Origin: Rhodospirillum sp.
GTDB lineage: Bacteria; Pseudomonadota; Alphaproteobacteria; Rhodospirillales; Rhodospirillaceae
Assembly (NCBI GenBank): GCA_021741145.1
Contig: JAIOYK010000016.1
Span: 1-64,000 of the forward strand
Length of the DNA stretch: 64,000 nt
Direction of reading: 5' to 3'
Under the pieces are notes generated by a model, which was not told where the DNA came from, did no database searches, and saw only the letters and a list, made by a program, of their open reading frames with translations. Below are positions 15,909-25,248 of the stretch, in pieces (the stretch's first letter is position 1; each line of letters starts with the position of its first letter). Position numbers and translations under genes: made by a program.

Positions 15909-17062
15909 TGATCCCTGATCGCGCGACGGCGGCCCTGACCATCGACCTCGCGGCCCTGGTCGAGAACTGGCGCCAGCTCCGGGGCCGCATGGGCGCCGGA
16001 TCCGCGGTTCCAAAGGACTGCGCCGCGGTCCTGAAGGCCGACGCCTATGGTACCGGTGCCCGCCGGGCCCTGCCCGCCCTCGCCCGGGCCGGATGTCGGA
16101 CCTTTTTCGTCGCACAGGTGGACGAAGCCCTGAGCCTGATCGACCTTCTGCCCGAGACGGCGCGGATATTCGTCCTCTCCGGCCCACCGCCCGGTGGCGC
16201 GCGGGAGATGGTGGCCCATGGCCTGATCCCCGTGCTCAACAGTGCCGATCAGATCGCCACCTGGGCGGAGACCTGCGGACAAACCGGGATCCGCGCCCCC
16301 TGCGCCCTGCATGTGGACACCGGCATGACCCGCCTGGGACTGTCCTGGACGGAAGCCCGGGCGCTGGTCGCCGACCCCGGTCCGCTGGCGGCCATGGAGC
16401 CGGTGCTTCTGATGAGCCATCTGGCCTGCGCCGATACGCCGGAGCACCCCTTGAATACGCGGCAATTGGAGGCCTTCCAGGCAGCCTCGCGCGCCTTTCC
16501 CCGGCTTCCGGCGAGTCTCGCCAATTCGTCGGGCCTGTTCCTGGATCCGGCCTTCCGCTTCGACCTGGGCCGCCCCGGGATCGCCCTCTACGGGGGGAAC
16601 CCGACTCCAGGGGGTCCGAATCCCATGGGGGAAGTGGTTCGCTTGCAAGGAAAAATCCTGCAAGTCCGTCAGATTGACACCCCCTCCCCCGTTGGATATG
16701 GTGCCACGCATCACGCCGCCGCCGGGAGACGTTTGGCGATCGTGGGTGTGGGCTACGCGGATGGCTATCCGCGAGCCGCGGGCAACCGGAGCATGGGTCG
16801 TCTGGGGGGATGGCCGGTGCCCCTCGTGGGACGGGTTTCCATGGATCTGATCACCTTCGACGTCTCCGACGCGCCCGAAACCCTGGCTCACCCGGGCGCC
16901 TGGATCGACCTGATCGGCCCAGGTTATGGAGTCGATGATCTGGCCGAGGAGTCCGGCACCATCGGATATGAAATCCTGACCCGCCTGGGCGCACGCTATC
17001 CCCGGACCTATCTGTCCGACGATGCGTCCACGGCTTCCGTAAGGGAAGATCCAATCGCATGA
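15908..17062 (+). CDS. alr: Alanine racemase
   Basis: PLP enzyme making D-alanine for peptidoglycan. The 384-residue product has the PLP lysine Lys43 in AVLKADAYGTGA, the second catalytic base Tyr at about 263 in SPVGYGATHHA, and GRVSMDLITFDVSD. The start ATG at 15908 overlaps the dnaB stop (TGATG) and is preferred over a TTG one codon earlier. The mlaE start overlaps its stop (ATGA). It is single-copy in this window and so probably the biosynthetic racemase. Confidence 0.96.
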   Translation: MIPDRATAALTIDLAALVENWRQLRGRMGAGSAVPKDCAAVLKADAYGTGARRALPALARAGCRTFFVAQVDEALSLIDLLPETARIFVLSGPPPGGAREMVAHGLIPVLNSADQIATWAETCGQTGIRAPCALHVDTGMTRLGLSWTEARALVADPGPLAAMEPVLLMSHLACADTPEHPLNTRQLEAFQAASRAFPRLPASLANSSGLFLDPAFRFDLGRPGIALYGGNPTPGGPNPMGEVVRLQGKILQVRQIDTPSPVGYGATHHAAAGRRLAIVGVGYADGYPRAAGNRSMGRLGGWPVPLVGRVSMDLITFDVSDAPETLAHPGAWIDLIGPGYGVDDLAEESGTIGYEILTRLGARYPRTYLSDDASTASVREDPIA

Positions 17063-17835
17063 TGGTGTTTTTGGCGATTATCGGTCGGTTTTTCCTGACC
17101 TTCCTGCGCCATGTGGGGCGACTGTCCATTTTCATGGGCGCCGCGGTCAGCCACTGCCTGCGCCCCCCTCTCTATCCCCGCCTGATCCTGAAACAGATGA
17201 TCGAGATCGGCTATTATTCCCTGCCGGTGGTCGGGTTGACGGGTCTCTTCTCGGGTATGGTGTTGGCGCTGCAAAGCCATACCGGTTTCGCCCGCTTCTC
17301 CGCGGAAGGGGCCATCGCCACGGTGGTCGTTCTCTCCATCACCCGGGAACTGGGTCCGGTGCTCGCGGGCCTCATGGTCGCCGGACGGATTGGCGCGTCC
17401 ATGGCCGCGGAAATCGGCACCATGAAGGTGACTGAACAGATCGATGCCCTGACCACCCTGTCCACCAACCCGTTCAAATTTCTGGTGACGCCCCGGCTGA
17501 TCGCGGGGTTGACCATGCTACCCTTGCTGGTCGTGGTCGCCGATATCCTCGGTGTTTTCGGTGGCTATTTGATCGGCACCTATAAGCTGGGGTTCAACCC
17601 TGGCAACTACATCGCCCGCACCTGGGAATTCCTGGAGCCCTTGGACGTGATCAGCGGCCTGTGCAAGGCCGCGGTCTTCGGCTTCCTAATCGCCCTCATG
17701 GGCTGCTACCATGGCTACCATTCCAAAGGCGGCGCCCAGGGTGTGGGCAAGGCGACCACCAATGCCGTGGTCAGTGCCTCCATTCTCATCCTGGTCTTCA
17801 ACTATACCATCACCGAACTGTTCTTCGCCCAATGA
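17059..17835 (+). CDS. mlaE: MlaE-type ABC lipid-transport permease
   Basis: Inner-membrane permease of an Mla-like phospholipid transporter that helps keep outer-membrane asymmetry. The 258-residue product has the family signature LVVVADILGVFGGYLIG and the coupling region TRELGPVLAGLMVAGRIGAS followed by AEIGTMKVTEQIDAL. Five or six hydrophobic helices are visible. It overlaps alr and mlaF by four bases each. No substrate-binding MlaD gene follows, so that subunit must be encoded elsewhere. Confidence 0.92.
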   Translation: MMVFLAIIGRFFLTFLRHVGRLSIFMGAAVSHCLRPPLYPRLILKQMIEIGYYSLPVVGLTGLFSGMVLALQSHTGFARFSAEGAIATVVVLSITRELGPVLAGLMVAGRIGASMAAEIGTMKVTEQIDALTTLSTNPFKFLVTPRLIAGLTMLPLLVVVADILGVFGGYLIGTYKLGFNPGNYIARTWEFLEPLDVISGLCKAAVFGFLIALMGCYHGYHSKGGAQGVGKATTNAVVSASILILVFNYTITELFFAQ

Positions 17836-18605
17836 GCCAGACGCCGAAAATCGAACTGCGCGGCCTGAAAAAGGCCTTCGGGCCAAAGCAGGTGCTCGAC
17901 GGGGTGGATCTCACCGTCAATCGCGGGGAATCGCTGGTGATCATCGGCGGATCAGGTACGGGTAAATCGGTCGCCCTGAAGTGCATCCTGGGTCTGATGC
18001 GGCCCGACGTGGGGTCCATCCGCGTCGATGGACGGGAGACCATCGACCAATCCGGTCGGGAGAAGGAGGAGATGCTGTCCAAATTCGGCATGCTCTTCCA
18101 GGGCGCGGCCCTGTTCGACAGTCTGCCGGTTTGGGAAAATGTCACCTTCGGTCTGGTCCAGAGCGGAAAGGTCAAGCGGAAAAAGGCCAAGGAGATCGCC
18201 GTCGAGACCCTGAGCATGGTGGGACTGAGCCCGGACGTGGCCGACCTCTCTCCCTCCGAACTCTCCGGGGGCATGCAAAAGCGGGTCGGTCTGGCCCGGG
18301 CCATCGCCACCAATCCAGAGGTGATCTTCTTCGATGAGCCGACCACTGGCCTGGACCCCATCATGGCCGACGTGATCAACGACCTGATCGTCAAATGCGT
18401 GCGCCAGCTGGGCGCGACCACGCTGTCCATCACCCATGACATGGCCAGCGCCACCAAAATCGCCGACCGGATCGCCATGCTGTACCAAGGCAAGCTGATC
18501 TGGGTGGGACCGTCCAAGCAGGTTTACCATTCGGGCAATCCCTACGTGGACCAGTTTGTCCATGGCCGGGCGGAGGGGCCCATCCAGATGAGCCTGCGCG
18601 CCTGA
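17832..18605 (+). CDS. mlaF: MlaF-type ABC transporter ATPase
   Basis: Cytoplasmic ATPase partner of MlaE. The 257-residue product has Walker A GGSGTGKS at 39-46, Q-loop FGMLFQGAALFDSLPVWENV (the ALFDS sequence is typical of the Mla/Ttg2 group), signature ELSGGMQKRVGLARAIA, Walker B EVIFFDEPTTGLDPI and H-loop SITHDM. It is complete and apparently active, in clear contrast to the ABC-like protein at 56599. The start overlaps the mlaE stop (ATGA). Confidence 0.94.
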   Translation: MSQTPKIELRGLKKAFGPKQVLDGVDLTVNRGESLVIIGGSGTGKSVALKCILGLMRPDVGSIRVDGRETIDQSGREKEEMLSKFGMLFQGAALFDSLPVWENVTFGLVQSGKVKRKKAKEIAVETLSMVGLSPDVADLSPSELSGGMQKRVGLARAIATNPEVIFFDEPTTGLDPIMADVINDLIVKCVRQLGATTLSITHDMASATKIADRIAMLYQGKLIWVGPSKQVYHSGNPYVDQFVHGRAEGPIQMSLRA

Positions 18606-18619
18606 CATGAGCCCCCACC

Positions 18620-19384
18620 ATGCGTAATGGATCCCGCCCCATCCCCGGTTGGACCGTCGAAAAGCTCCTGAAGGCCGACCTGTTCAGCAAGATCGAACTG
18701 GGCCGGACACCCGAACTGGGGGACCGGCCCATCGTGCGCCGGGACATCGGACACTGCCGCTGGTGGGTCCGCCCCCTTGCCCTTTGGCTGGGCCGCAACG
18801 AGGGGAAGGCCCTCAAACGCCTGGGCATGGTCGACTGGGCGCCCGCCCTGCTCTCCGATAGCGGCGGTGACCTGTACCGGGCCTGGATCGATGGCCTGCC
18901 CATGTGGGACGCTCAGCCCCGGGATCCGGCCTACTACGCCCAGGCCTTCCGCCTGCTGCGCAAGATCCACCGCCTGAACATCGCCCACAATGACCTGGCC
19001 AAGGAACCGAACTGGCTCGTCCGCCCCGACGGATCTCCGGGGCTGATCGACTTCCAGATCGCCAGCACCCACGGCAAACGGGGCTGGTGGTTCCGCACAC
19101 TCGCGCGGGAGGACCTGCGCCACTTGCTCAAGCACAAACGCAAGTATTGTCCGGAGGCCATGACCGCCCGGGAATGGGCCATCGTCAAGAGTCCCTCCCC
19201 GGCTTCCCGCCTATGGCGAAAGTATTACAAAGGTCCCTATCTGTTCATCACCCGCAAGATCTTCCACTGGTCCGACCGGGAGGGTGCCCATGACCGGTCC
19301 TTCGTCGAGGCCGAAGCCCGGGGCAAGGCCGCCCGCCGCCAGTTCGACGGCCCCACCGGTCCCTCCCCCCCGAACGAGCACTGA
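18620..19384 (+). CDS. Kinase-fold protein, small-molecule or serine/threonine kinase-like
   Basis: A 254-residue protein with a reduced kinase fold. The catalytic loop is IAHNDLAKEPNWLV (HxDLxxxxN), and the metal-binding aspartate is in GLIDFQIAST, where DFQ replaces DFG. No Gly-rich ATP loop is obvious in the N-terminal 60 residues. The C-terminal third is basic and aromatic (SRLWRKYYKGPYLFITRKIF), suggesting contact with membranes or lipid carriers. Such proteins resemble LPS-kinase and RIO-like kinases. Placement directly after mlaEF and before radA suggests a role in envelope biology, but the substrate is unknown. Confidence 0.7.
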   Translation: MRNGSRPIPGWTVEKLLKADLFSKIELGRTPELGDRPIVRRDIGHCRWWVRPLALWLGRNEGKALKRLGMVDWAPALLSDSGGDLYRAWIDGLPMWDAQPRDPAYYAQAFRLLRKIHRLNIAHNDLAKEPNWLVRPDGSPGLIDFQIASTHGKRGWWFRTLAREDLRHLLKHKRKYCPEAMTAREWAIVKSPSPASRLWRKYYKGPYLFITRKIFHWSDREGAHDRSFVEAEARGKAARRQFDGPTGPSPPNEH

Positions 19385-19393
19385 GCCAAGACC

Positions 19394-20815
19394 ATGGCGA
19401 AGTCCTCCCCCCGGTTCGTCTGCCAGTCCTGCGGCGCGGTCACACCCCGCTGGATCGGCAAATGCGAAAGCTGCGGCGAATGGAACTCCATCCAGGAGGA
19501 AGCACCCGTCGAGGCCCTGCCAAAGGGCCAAACAGGCGGCCGGGGCGGGCGCAAGGTCGAGTTCTTTCCCCTCAAGGGCGCCGCCGCTCCGCCGCCTCGC
19601 CTGCCGACGGGGCTCGCCGAACTCGACCGGGTGGCCGGAGGAGGACTGGTTCCTGGGTCCGCCCTACTCGTGGGTGGTGACCCGGGCATCGGCAAATCCA
19701 CCATCTTGTTGCAGGCCACCGCCGGCCTGGCCCGGGGCGGCGCCAAATGCGTCTATATCTCCGGGGAAGAAGCCATCGATCAGGTGCGCCTGCGGGCCAA
19801 GCGCCTGGGATTGGAGGACGCGCCCGTCGCACTCGCTTCAGCCACCAACGTGCGGGATATCGTCGCCACCCTGGACACGGGCGCGCCGCCGGACGTGGTC
19901 GTCATCGATTCCATTCAAACCATGTACCTGGACACCATGGATTCCGCCCCGGGCTCCGTCGCTCAGGTCCGCGCCGGATCCCACGAGTTGATCCGATTGG
20001 CCAAGAAGCGAGGGTTCGTCCTGTTCCTGGTGGGCCATGTGACCAAGGAAGGGCAAATCGCCGGCCCCCGGGTCATGGAACATATGGTCGACGCCGTCCT
20101 CTACTTCGAGGGGGAGCGGGGCCACCAGTTCCGGATCTTGCGGGCGGTGAAAAACCGGTTCGGCGCGACGGACGAAATCGGGGTTTTCGCCATGTCCGAC
20201 GCGGGCTTGACGGAGGTTCCCAATCCCTCGGCGCTCTTCCTCGCGGAACGGCGGGGCAATGTCACCGGATCCTGCGTTTTCGCAGGGATCGAGGGCACCC
20301 GCCCAATGCTCGTTGAAATTCAAGCTCTTGTCGCCCAATCCGGCCTCGGCACCCCGCGCCGGGCCGTGGTTGGCTGGGACAGTGGGCGCCTGTCCATGAT
20401 CATGGCCGTCCTCGAAGCCCGGTGCGGCCTTGCCATGGGGGGAAATGACGTTTATTTGAACGTGGCGGGAGGGCTGCGAATCTCCGAACCGGCCGCCGAC
20501 TTAGCGGTGGCCGCGGCTCTGATTTCCTCCTTCACCGGAATCCCGGCGCCGCCGGACATGGTGATCTTCGGGGAAATCGGCCTGTCGGGCGAAGTCCGGG
20601 CCGTCGCCCAAGGGGATCTGCGTCTGAAGGAAGCGGCCAAATTGGGCTTCGACCAAGCCCTGGCCCCAACCCGACCCAGGGAGGGGAAGGGACGCGGGGC
20701 AAGCGACCCGAAGGCCACCGGGAAGGACGGCCTCCGCATGCGGGAAATCGGTCACCTGCAAGATCTGGTCGCCCTATTCGATGTGCCAAACACCCAGCCC
20801 TCGGAGGGGGAATAG
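19394..20815 (+). CDS. radA: DNA repair protein RadA
   Basis: RecA-like branch-migration ATPase for recombination intermediates. The 473-residue product has a zinc finger with Cys10, Cys13, Cys24 and Cys27, Walker A GGDPGIGKST near residue 95, the RadA-specific KNRFG at about residue 252, and a C-terminal Lon-protease-like domain (GNDVYLNVAGGLRISEPAAD; FGEIGLSGEVRAV). Complete. cvpA starts on the base after its stop. Confidence 0.97.
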   Translation: MAKSSPRFVCQSCGAVTPRWIGKCESCGEWNSIQEEAPVEALPKGQTGGRGGRKVEFFPLKGAAAPPPRLPTGLAELDRVAGGGLVPGSALLVGGDPGIGKSTILLQATAGLARGGAKCVYISGEEAIDQVRLRAKRLGLEDAPVALASATNVRDIVATLDTGAPPDVVVIDSIQTMYLDTMDSAPGSVAQVRAGSHELIRLAKKRGFVLFLVGHVTKEGQIAGPRVMEHMVDAVLYFEGERGHQFRILRAVKNRFGATDEIGVFAMSDAGLTEVPNPSALFLAERRGNVTGSCVFAGIEGTRPMLVEIQALVAQSGLGTPRRAVVGWDSGRLSMIMAVLEARCGLAMGGNDVYLNVAGGLRISEPAADLAVAAALISSFTGIPAPPDMVIFGEIGLSGEVRAVAQGDLRLKEAAKLGFDQALAPTRPREGKGRGASDPKATGKDGLRMREIGHLQDLVALFDVPNTQPSEGE

Positions 20816-21526
20816 ATGGAAAGCTGGCCGGTCAATCCCGTGGATATCCTGGTGCTCCTGGTCCTGGTGATCTCCGCGGCACTGGCCTTCTTCCGGGGCT
20901 TCGTACACGAGGTGCTGTCCGTGGGTGCCTGGGTCGGCGCTGTCCTGGTGGCCATCTATGGTTTGCCGACCCTGGGGCCGGTATTTGGTGAATTCGTTCC
21001 CGACTACCCCTGGGCCGCGGATGTGGGTGCCGCGGTGGTCTTGTTCCTCGTGACGCTGCTGGTATTTTCCATCATCACGACCCAAATATCGAAACAGGTC
21101 CAGAAGAGCGCGCTGAATGCCCTGGACCGGTCCCTGGGATTCCTGTTCGGTCTGGCCCGGGGGGTGGTGTTCCTGCTGGCTGGCTACGTGGCCCTGACCT
21201 GGCTGATGCCCCCGGAGCGCCATCCCGATTGGATGCGCGAGGCCAAAAGCATGCCCCTGATCGAGCGGGGCGCCGCCACGGTGGTGGCCCTGCTGCCCGA
21301 GGGACTGCGCGACCAGGAAAAGCGCCTGCGCGGCGAGACCCAGGCCACCAAACAGGAGGCCGAGGATCTGTTGGAGGCCGGGCGGACCTTGAAAAATGCC
21401 CAAGACGGTTTCGAACGCATGAATAATCCCCGGCCCGAGGCGCCGGATGCCCCCGCGGACCAGACCCCGAGCTACGGCCAGGGTCAGCGCGAGGACATGA
21501 ACCGCCTTTTCGAGAGCACCCAGTAA
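20816..21526 (+). CDS. cvpA: CvpA family membrane protein
   Basis: A 236-residue protein with four N-terminal membrane helices (VDILVLLVLVISAALAFFRG; VLSVGAWVGAVLVAIYG; VGAAVVLFLVTLLVFSIITT; SLGFLFGLARGVVFLLAGYV) and a hydrophilic C-terminal tail. FFRGFVHEVLSVGAW is the usual CvpA N-terminal pattern. Located immediately upstream of purF, as in many proteobacteria; the family is linked to envelope stress resistance and colicin V export. The ATG directly follows the radA stop (TAGATG). Confidence 0.92.
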   Translation: MESWPVNPVDILVLLVLVISAALAFFRGFVHEVLSVGAWVGAVLVAIYGLPTLGPVFGEFVPDYPWAADVGAAVVLFLVTLLVFSIITTQISKQVQKSALNALDRSLGFLFGLARGVVFLLAGYVALTWLMPPERHPDWMREAKSMPLIERGAATVVALLPEGLRDQEKRLRGETQATKQEAEDLLEAGRTLKNAQDGFERMNNPRPEAPDAPADQTPSYGQGQREDMNRLFESTQ

Positions 21527-21577
21527 CCCTAGCCGCTGAGCGCCGCCCCTTGGGGCGCGCCACGGGAAACCGAGACC

Positions 21578-23041
21578 ATGGCCCTGACCGAACCCGATTT
21601 CTCCACCAACCCCTGGGACGACGACAAGCTGCGCGAGGAATGTGGCGTATTCGGCGTCTTCGCCGACGCCGACGCCGCGGCCCACGCGGCGCTGGGTTTG
21701 CACGCCCTCCAGCACCGGGGGCAGGAAGCAGCGGGAATCGTCACCTACGATGGTGCCCAGTTCCATTCCGTGAAGGGACCGGGGCATGTGTCGGAGAACT
21801 TCACCTCCGAAACGGTGATGTCCCAGCTCAAGGGGGATTCGGCCATCGGACATGTGCGCTATTCCACCAGTGGCGGCACGGTGATGCGCAACATCCAACC
21901 GCTCTTCGCCGAATTCGCCTTCGGCGGGCTGGCCATCGCCCATAACGGAAACTTGACCAACGCCATGACCCTGCGGGACAAGCTGGTCCACCGGGGCTGT
22001 CTGTTCCAATCCACCAGCGATACCGAGGTGATCATTCACCTGATCGCCATTTCCATTTGCTCCTCGGTGGAAGACCGGATGATCGATGCACTGCGTCAGG
22101 TCCAGGGCGCCTATTCCATCGTCGCCCTGACCAATGACGCCCTGATCGGCGTGCGGGACCCGATGGGCATCCGCCCCCTCGTTCTCGGCCAGTTGGATGG
22201 CTCCTATCTCTTCGCCTCGGAGACTTGCGCGCTGGATATCATCGGCGCCGAATACATTCGCGACGTGGAACCGGGCGAACTGATCGTCGTGGACAAATCG
22301 GGCCTGCGCTCCATCCACCCTTTCCCCCGGACGCCGTCCCATTTCTGCGTTTTTGAATACATCTATTTCGCCCGCCCCGACAGCGTCGTGGAAGGCCGCA
22401 GCGTCTATGACGTCCGCAAGGCCATCGGCGGCGAACTGGCCAGGGAAAGCCATGTGGACGCGGATGTGATCGTACCCGTTCCAGATTCGGGTGTACCCAG
22501 CGCGCTCGGCTACGCGACGGAGGCGGGCTTGCCCTTTGAATTCGGCATCATCCGAAACCACTACGTGGGCCGCACCTTCATCCAGCCAACGGACAAGACC
22601 CGGCACCTGGGAGTGAAACGTAAGCACAACCCCAATCGGGGCCAGATCGAGGGCAAGCGCGTGGTCCTGGTGGACGATTCCATCGTCCGGGGCACCACCT
22701 CGACCAAGATCGTGGAAATGGTCCGTCAAGCCGGAGCGACGGAGGTGCACATGCGCATCGCCAGCCCGCCCACGAGTTGGCCCTGCTTCTATGGAATTGA
22801 TACGCCGGAACGGGACAAGCTGCTGGCGGCCAACCATTCCATCGAGGAAATGGCCAAATATCTAGGGGTCGACAGCTTGGCCTTCATCAGCCTGGACGGC
22901 CTTTACCGGGCCGCGGGAATGCCCGAGCGGAACGCTGAATTGCCCCAATATTGCGACGCCTGCTTCTCCGGCTTCTATCCGCTTCAAAACGAAGACCGCC
23001 GCCGGGATCCGGTCCGCCGCATGACCCTGCTAAACGACTGA
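21578..23041 (+). CDS. purF: Amidophosphoribosyltransferase
   Basis: First committed step of purine synthesis: PRPP plus glutamine to phosphoribosylamine. The 487-residue precursor has a short propeptide ending before Cys22 in REECGVFGVF, the N-terminal nucleophile of the glutaminase domain, followed by LHALQHRGQEAAGI. The phosphoribosyltransferase PRPP loop is VVLVDDSIVRGTTSTKIV. C-terminal cysteines (CDACFSGFYP) are typical of the iron-sulfur-type enzymes. Full length. Confidence 0.97.
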   Translation: MALTEPDFSTNPWDDDKLREECGVFGVFADADAAAHAALGLHALQHRGQEAAGIVTYDGAQFHSVKGPGHVSENFTSETVMSQLKGDSAIGHVRYSTSGGTVMRNIQPLFAEFAFGGLAIAHNGNLTNAMTLRDKLVHRGCLFQSTSDTEVIIHLIAISICSSVEDRMIDALRQVQGAYSIVALTNDALIGVRDPMGIRPLVLGQLDGSYLFASETCALDIIGAEYIRDVEPGELIVVDKSGLRSIHPFPRTPSHFCVFEYIYFARPDSVVEGRSVYDVRKAIGGELARESHVDADVIVPVPDSGVPSALGYATEAGLPFEFGIIRNHYVGRTFIQPTDKTRHLGVKRKHNPNRGQIEGKRVVLVDDSIVRGTTSTKIVEMVRQAGATEVHMRIASPPTSWPCFYGIDTPERDKLLAANHSIEEMAKYLGVDSLAFISLDGLYRAAGMPERNAELPQYCDACFSGFYPLQNEDRRRDPVRRMTLLND

Positions 23042-23109
23042 CCGGGTCGGCGACAGACGCCGCCACCCGCCTGTCATTCTTCCCCCATAAGGACTCAAGG
23101 AGAGCTCCC

Positions 23110-23823
23110 ATGGCTGGCCGCCTGCAAGACCGCATCTGTTTCATCACCGGCGCCTCCCGGGGCATCGGACGGGCCGTGGCCAAGCTCTTCGCCGCGGAAG
23201 GCGCCCATGTGATCGCCATGGCCCGCACCAAGGGCGCGCTCGAGGAACTGGACGATGAAATCCAGGCCGAAGGCGGCTATCCCGTTACCCTGATCGCCGA
23301 GGATTTGACCAACTTCGAAGCCCTCGACCAGATCGGCGCGGCCCTGTTCCAACGCTTTGGCAAGCTGGACGTCTTGGTGGCCAATGGCGGCCTGTTGGGC
23401 AGTTTGACACCGGTCAGTCACATCAAACCCGCGGAATGGGACCTGGTGATCTCCACCAATCTGACCGCCAACTACCGGCTGATTCGCTCCTTCGAGCCCC
23501 TTCTGCGCCAGTCGGACGCGGGGCGGGCGATTTTCGTGACGTCGGGTGCTTCGGATGGTCGCCGCCCGTTCTGGGCGACCTACGGCATCACCAAGGGGGC
23601 TTTGGAGGTCATGGTGAAGACTTGGTCCCAGGAAATCCTCAAGACCAACATCAAGGTGAACCTGCTAGACCCGGGCAAGACAGCGACCAACATGCGGATG
23701 CGCGCCTATCCGGGCGAGAACCCCGAAACCCTGCTGAAGCCCGCCGATATCGCTCCGGCCTTCCTGGAACTGGCCGTCCCCCAATGCACCCGCCATGGTG
23801 AAGTGGTGAAAGCCCAGGCATAG
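23110..23823 (+). CDS. Short-chain dehydrogenase downstream of purF
   Basis: A 237-residue SDR with TGASRGIG at 14-21, an NG-type active-site loop (VANGGLLGSLTP, instead of NNAG), and a Tyr/Lys pair in ATYGITKGALEV. The start at 23110 has AAGGAG ten bases upstream; the open frame extends back into purF but without SDR similarity. A member of this subgroup follows purF in many alphaproteobacteria. The substrate is not known, and the replaced NNAG suggests a specialised group. Confidence 0.88.
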   Translation: MAGRLQDRICFITGASRGIGRAVAKLFAAEGAHVIAMARTKGALEELDDEIQAEGGYPVTLIAEDLTNFEALDQIGAALFQRFGKLDVLVANGGLLGSLTPVSHIKPAEWDLVISTNLTANYRLIRSFEPLLRQSDAGRAIFVTSGASDGRRPFWATYGITKGALEVMVKTWSQEILKTNIKVNLLDPGKTATNMRMRAYPGENPETLLKPADIAPAFLELAVPQCTRHGEVVKAQA

Positions 23824-23872
23824 GGACCCATTGGCTATAGGAATTGGGTCGAGCATTCTTCCGGCCAGTTCC

Positions 23873-24400
23873 TTACCCCTTCCCCCGACAGACCGCATCG
23901 AACAGATAGGCTGGCTCTCCCCCTCGGTGCCAAGCGGTATCGCGCGGTAACCCGTCCGCGCCCAAGTCGATCCCCCCGCCGACGCTGGCCCAGCTTTCCG
24001 AGGCGCAATCGACGATCCGCTGCAACGTCAGGGTCTCCGGTTCGTCCCGGCCAATCAACAGAAGTTGAACCCAGAACTTGTGGGGGTAGTCCGCATTGGT
24101 TCGGGTTTCCGGCTTATCAAGGATAACCAGACCCGACTCTTGAGGGAACAGGTAGGTCCAAGGCTCGAAGGGGCTCTCCGAGCGGATCCGCTGTATCACC
24201 TCCACATTCCCTGGCAGAGCCGCGGCGATGCGGTCCGCCCAGGTATAGCGATTCCAGGACGTGAAGACGATCACCGTCAGGCCGATGGTCGCAAGCAACA
24301 AGGTCTTCGGCGCCTTGCGTCCAGTCACCCGGAACAGCAGCAATAACAATCCGGCCGCGGCCAGACCCACGCAAGCGACGACGATCAGATCAAACACCAT
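23873..24400 (-). CDS. Uncharacterised membrane-anchored protein
   Basis: A 175-residue protein with two N-terminal membrane helices (IVVACVGLAAAGLLLLLF and TLLLATIGLTVIVFTSW) and a soluble domain of about 125 residues containing WADRIAAALPGNVEVIQRI and a conserved-looking WVQLLLIGRDEPETLTLQRI. Two cysteines lie in the soluble part (VDCASESW, DAVCRG). I do not recognise the family. It is convergent with the SDR and follows the exonuclease gene on the minus strand with an 18-base gap, so it may belong to that transcription unit. Confidence 0.65.
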   Translation of the reverse strand: MVFDLIVVACVGLAAAGLLLLLFRVTGRKAPKTLLLATIGLTVIVFTSWNRYTWADRIAAALPGNVEVIQRIRSESPFEPWTYLFPQESGLVILDKPETRTNADYPHKFWVQLLLIGRDEPETLTLQRIVDCASESWASVGGGIDLGADGLPRDTAWHRGGEPAYLFDAVCRGKG

Positions 24401-24418
24401 GGAAATACACGTCTCCGA

Positions 24419-25246
24419 TTAACTTAAGAGGTCGCCCATGCGAACGGCTTTCTTGCCGCCCTCCATGGCCGATGCCTGGGCGAGCATCAATTCCGCGGTG
24501 CCAATGGCATCCACCAGGGCATCATGGGCCCGATAGCGGGGCAGACCATACCGCTCCCGGATCCGGCCGAGACGCAGGTCCCCTTGCTTGATCTCCCGAT
24601 TGCTCCGCGAAAAGGCCTTCCGTTCCAAAACCATCGTGTCCACGAAAGGCACGTCCAGCGGATTGCCATAGAGCTGTCGGCAGGCCCGGCTGAGGAAGAA
24701 GCGTTCCAGCCGCGCGTGGTGGGCGATGGGCACCCGGCCCGTCATGGCCTTCAGCACATGGGGCAGGACCTCCCGCAGGCTTGGCGCGTTCTCCAGATGG
24801 CCGTCCAGGATGCCATGGATCACCGCGGTTTCCTCCGGTACCGGTCGGCGGGGGCGCACCAGATGATATCCCGCCTCGGCCAGTTTCACGCGCCCCTTGA
24901 TTACCGGCACATAGCCGATGGACAAGATCTCGTCATGGTCCGGGTCCAGGCCCGTGGCCTCCAGATCAATGGCCAGAAACTCCACCCTGTTCCAGGGCAG
25001 GTCAAGGGTCGCGTAGTCCTTGCGGTAGTAGTCCTTCAGCGGACCATGGGGGGACCGCATCCCCAACCACCACCGGCGCAGGTCGATGCCGAAGACATGG
25101 CGCCAGAGGGGTTCCATGGTGTGAACGTATTTGTCAAAGGCCTTGTCCACCACACCCGTGCGCAGACGGGTTTCCTCGATCGCCTCCCAATCATCCTCGC
25201 GGAGGGAATCGGCGACAGGCTCTTCCGCCGGCTTTTCCGTGGACAT
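24419..25246 (-). CDS. DEDDh 3'-5' exonuclease (DnaQ-like)
   Basis: A 275-residue protein with an 85-residue N-terminal region, then an epsilon-type exonuclease domain: ExoI FLAIDLEATGLDPDHD (Asp and Glu metal ligands), VIHGILDG, ExoII-like PIAHHARLERFFL, and ExoIII YRAHDALVDAIGTAEL (His and Asp). The usual ExoII aspartate (HNAxFD) is replaced by Glu. It starts two bases after the stop of the cNMP/CBS/DUF294 gene, a pair seen next to sodium/solute symporters in many proteobacteria. A role in DNA replication is unlikely; a regulatory nuclease is inferred from context. Confidence 0.87.
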   Translation of the reverse strand: MSTEKPAEEPVADSLREDDWEAIEETRLRTGVVDKAFDKYVHTMEPLWRHVFGIDLRRWWLGMRSPHGPLKDYYRKDYATLDLPWNRVEFLAIDLEATGLDPDHDEILSIGYVPVIKGRVKLAEAGYHLVRPRRPVPEETAVIHGILDGHLENAPSLREVLPHVLKAMTGRVPIAHHARLERFFLSRACRQLYGNPLDVPFVDTMVLERKAFSRSNREIKQGDLRLGRIRERYGLPRYRAHDALVDAIGTAELMLAQASAMEGGKKAVRMGDLLS

Positions 25247-25248
25247 GG

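Noticed and set aside
14343-16187. 614-codon minus-strand frame opposite dnaB and alr
   Set aside because: DnaB and Alr have full catalytic motifs on the plus strand; the reverse frame has none.
20774-22837. Antisense open frame of 687 codons opposite radA end, cvpA and purF
   Set aside because: It is the shadow of cvpA and purF, with no domain and no ribosome site.
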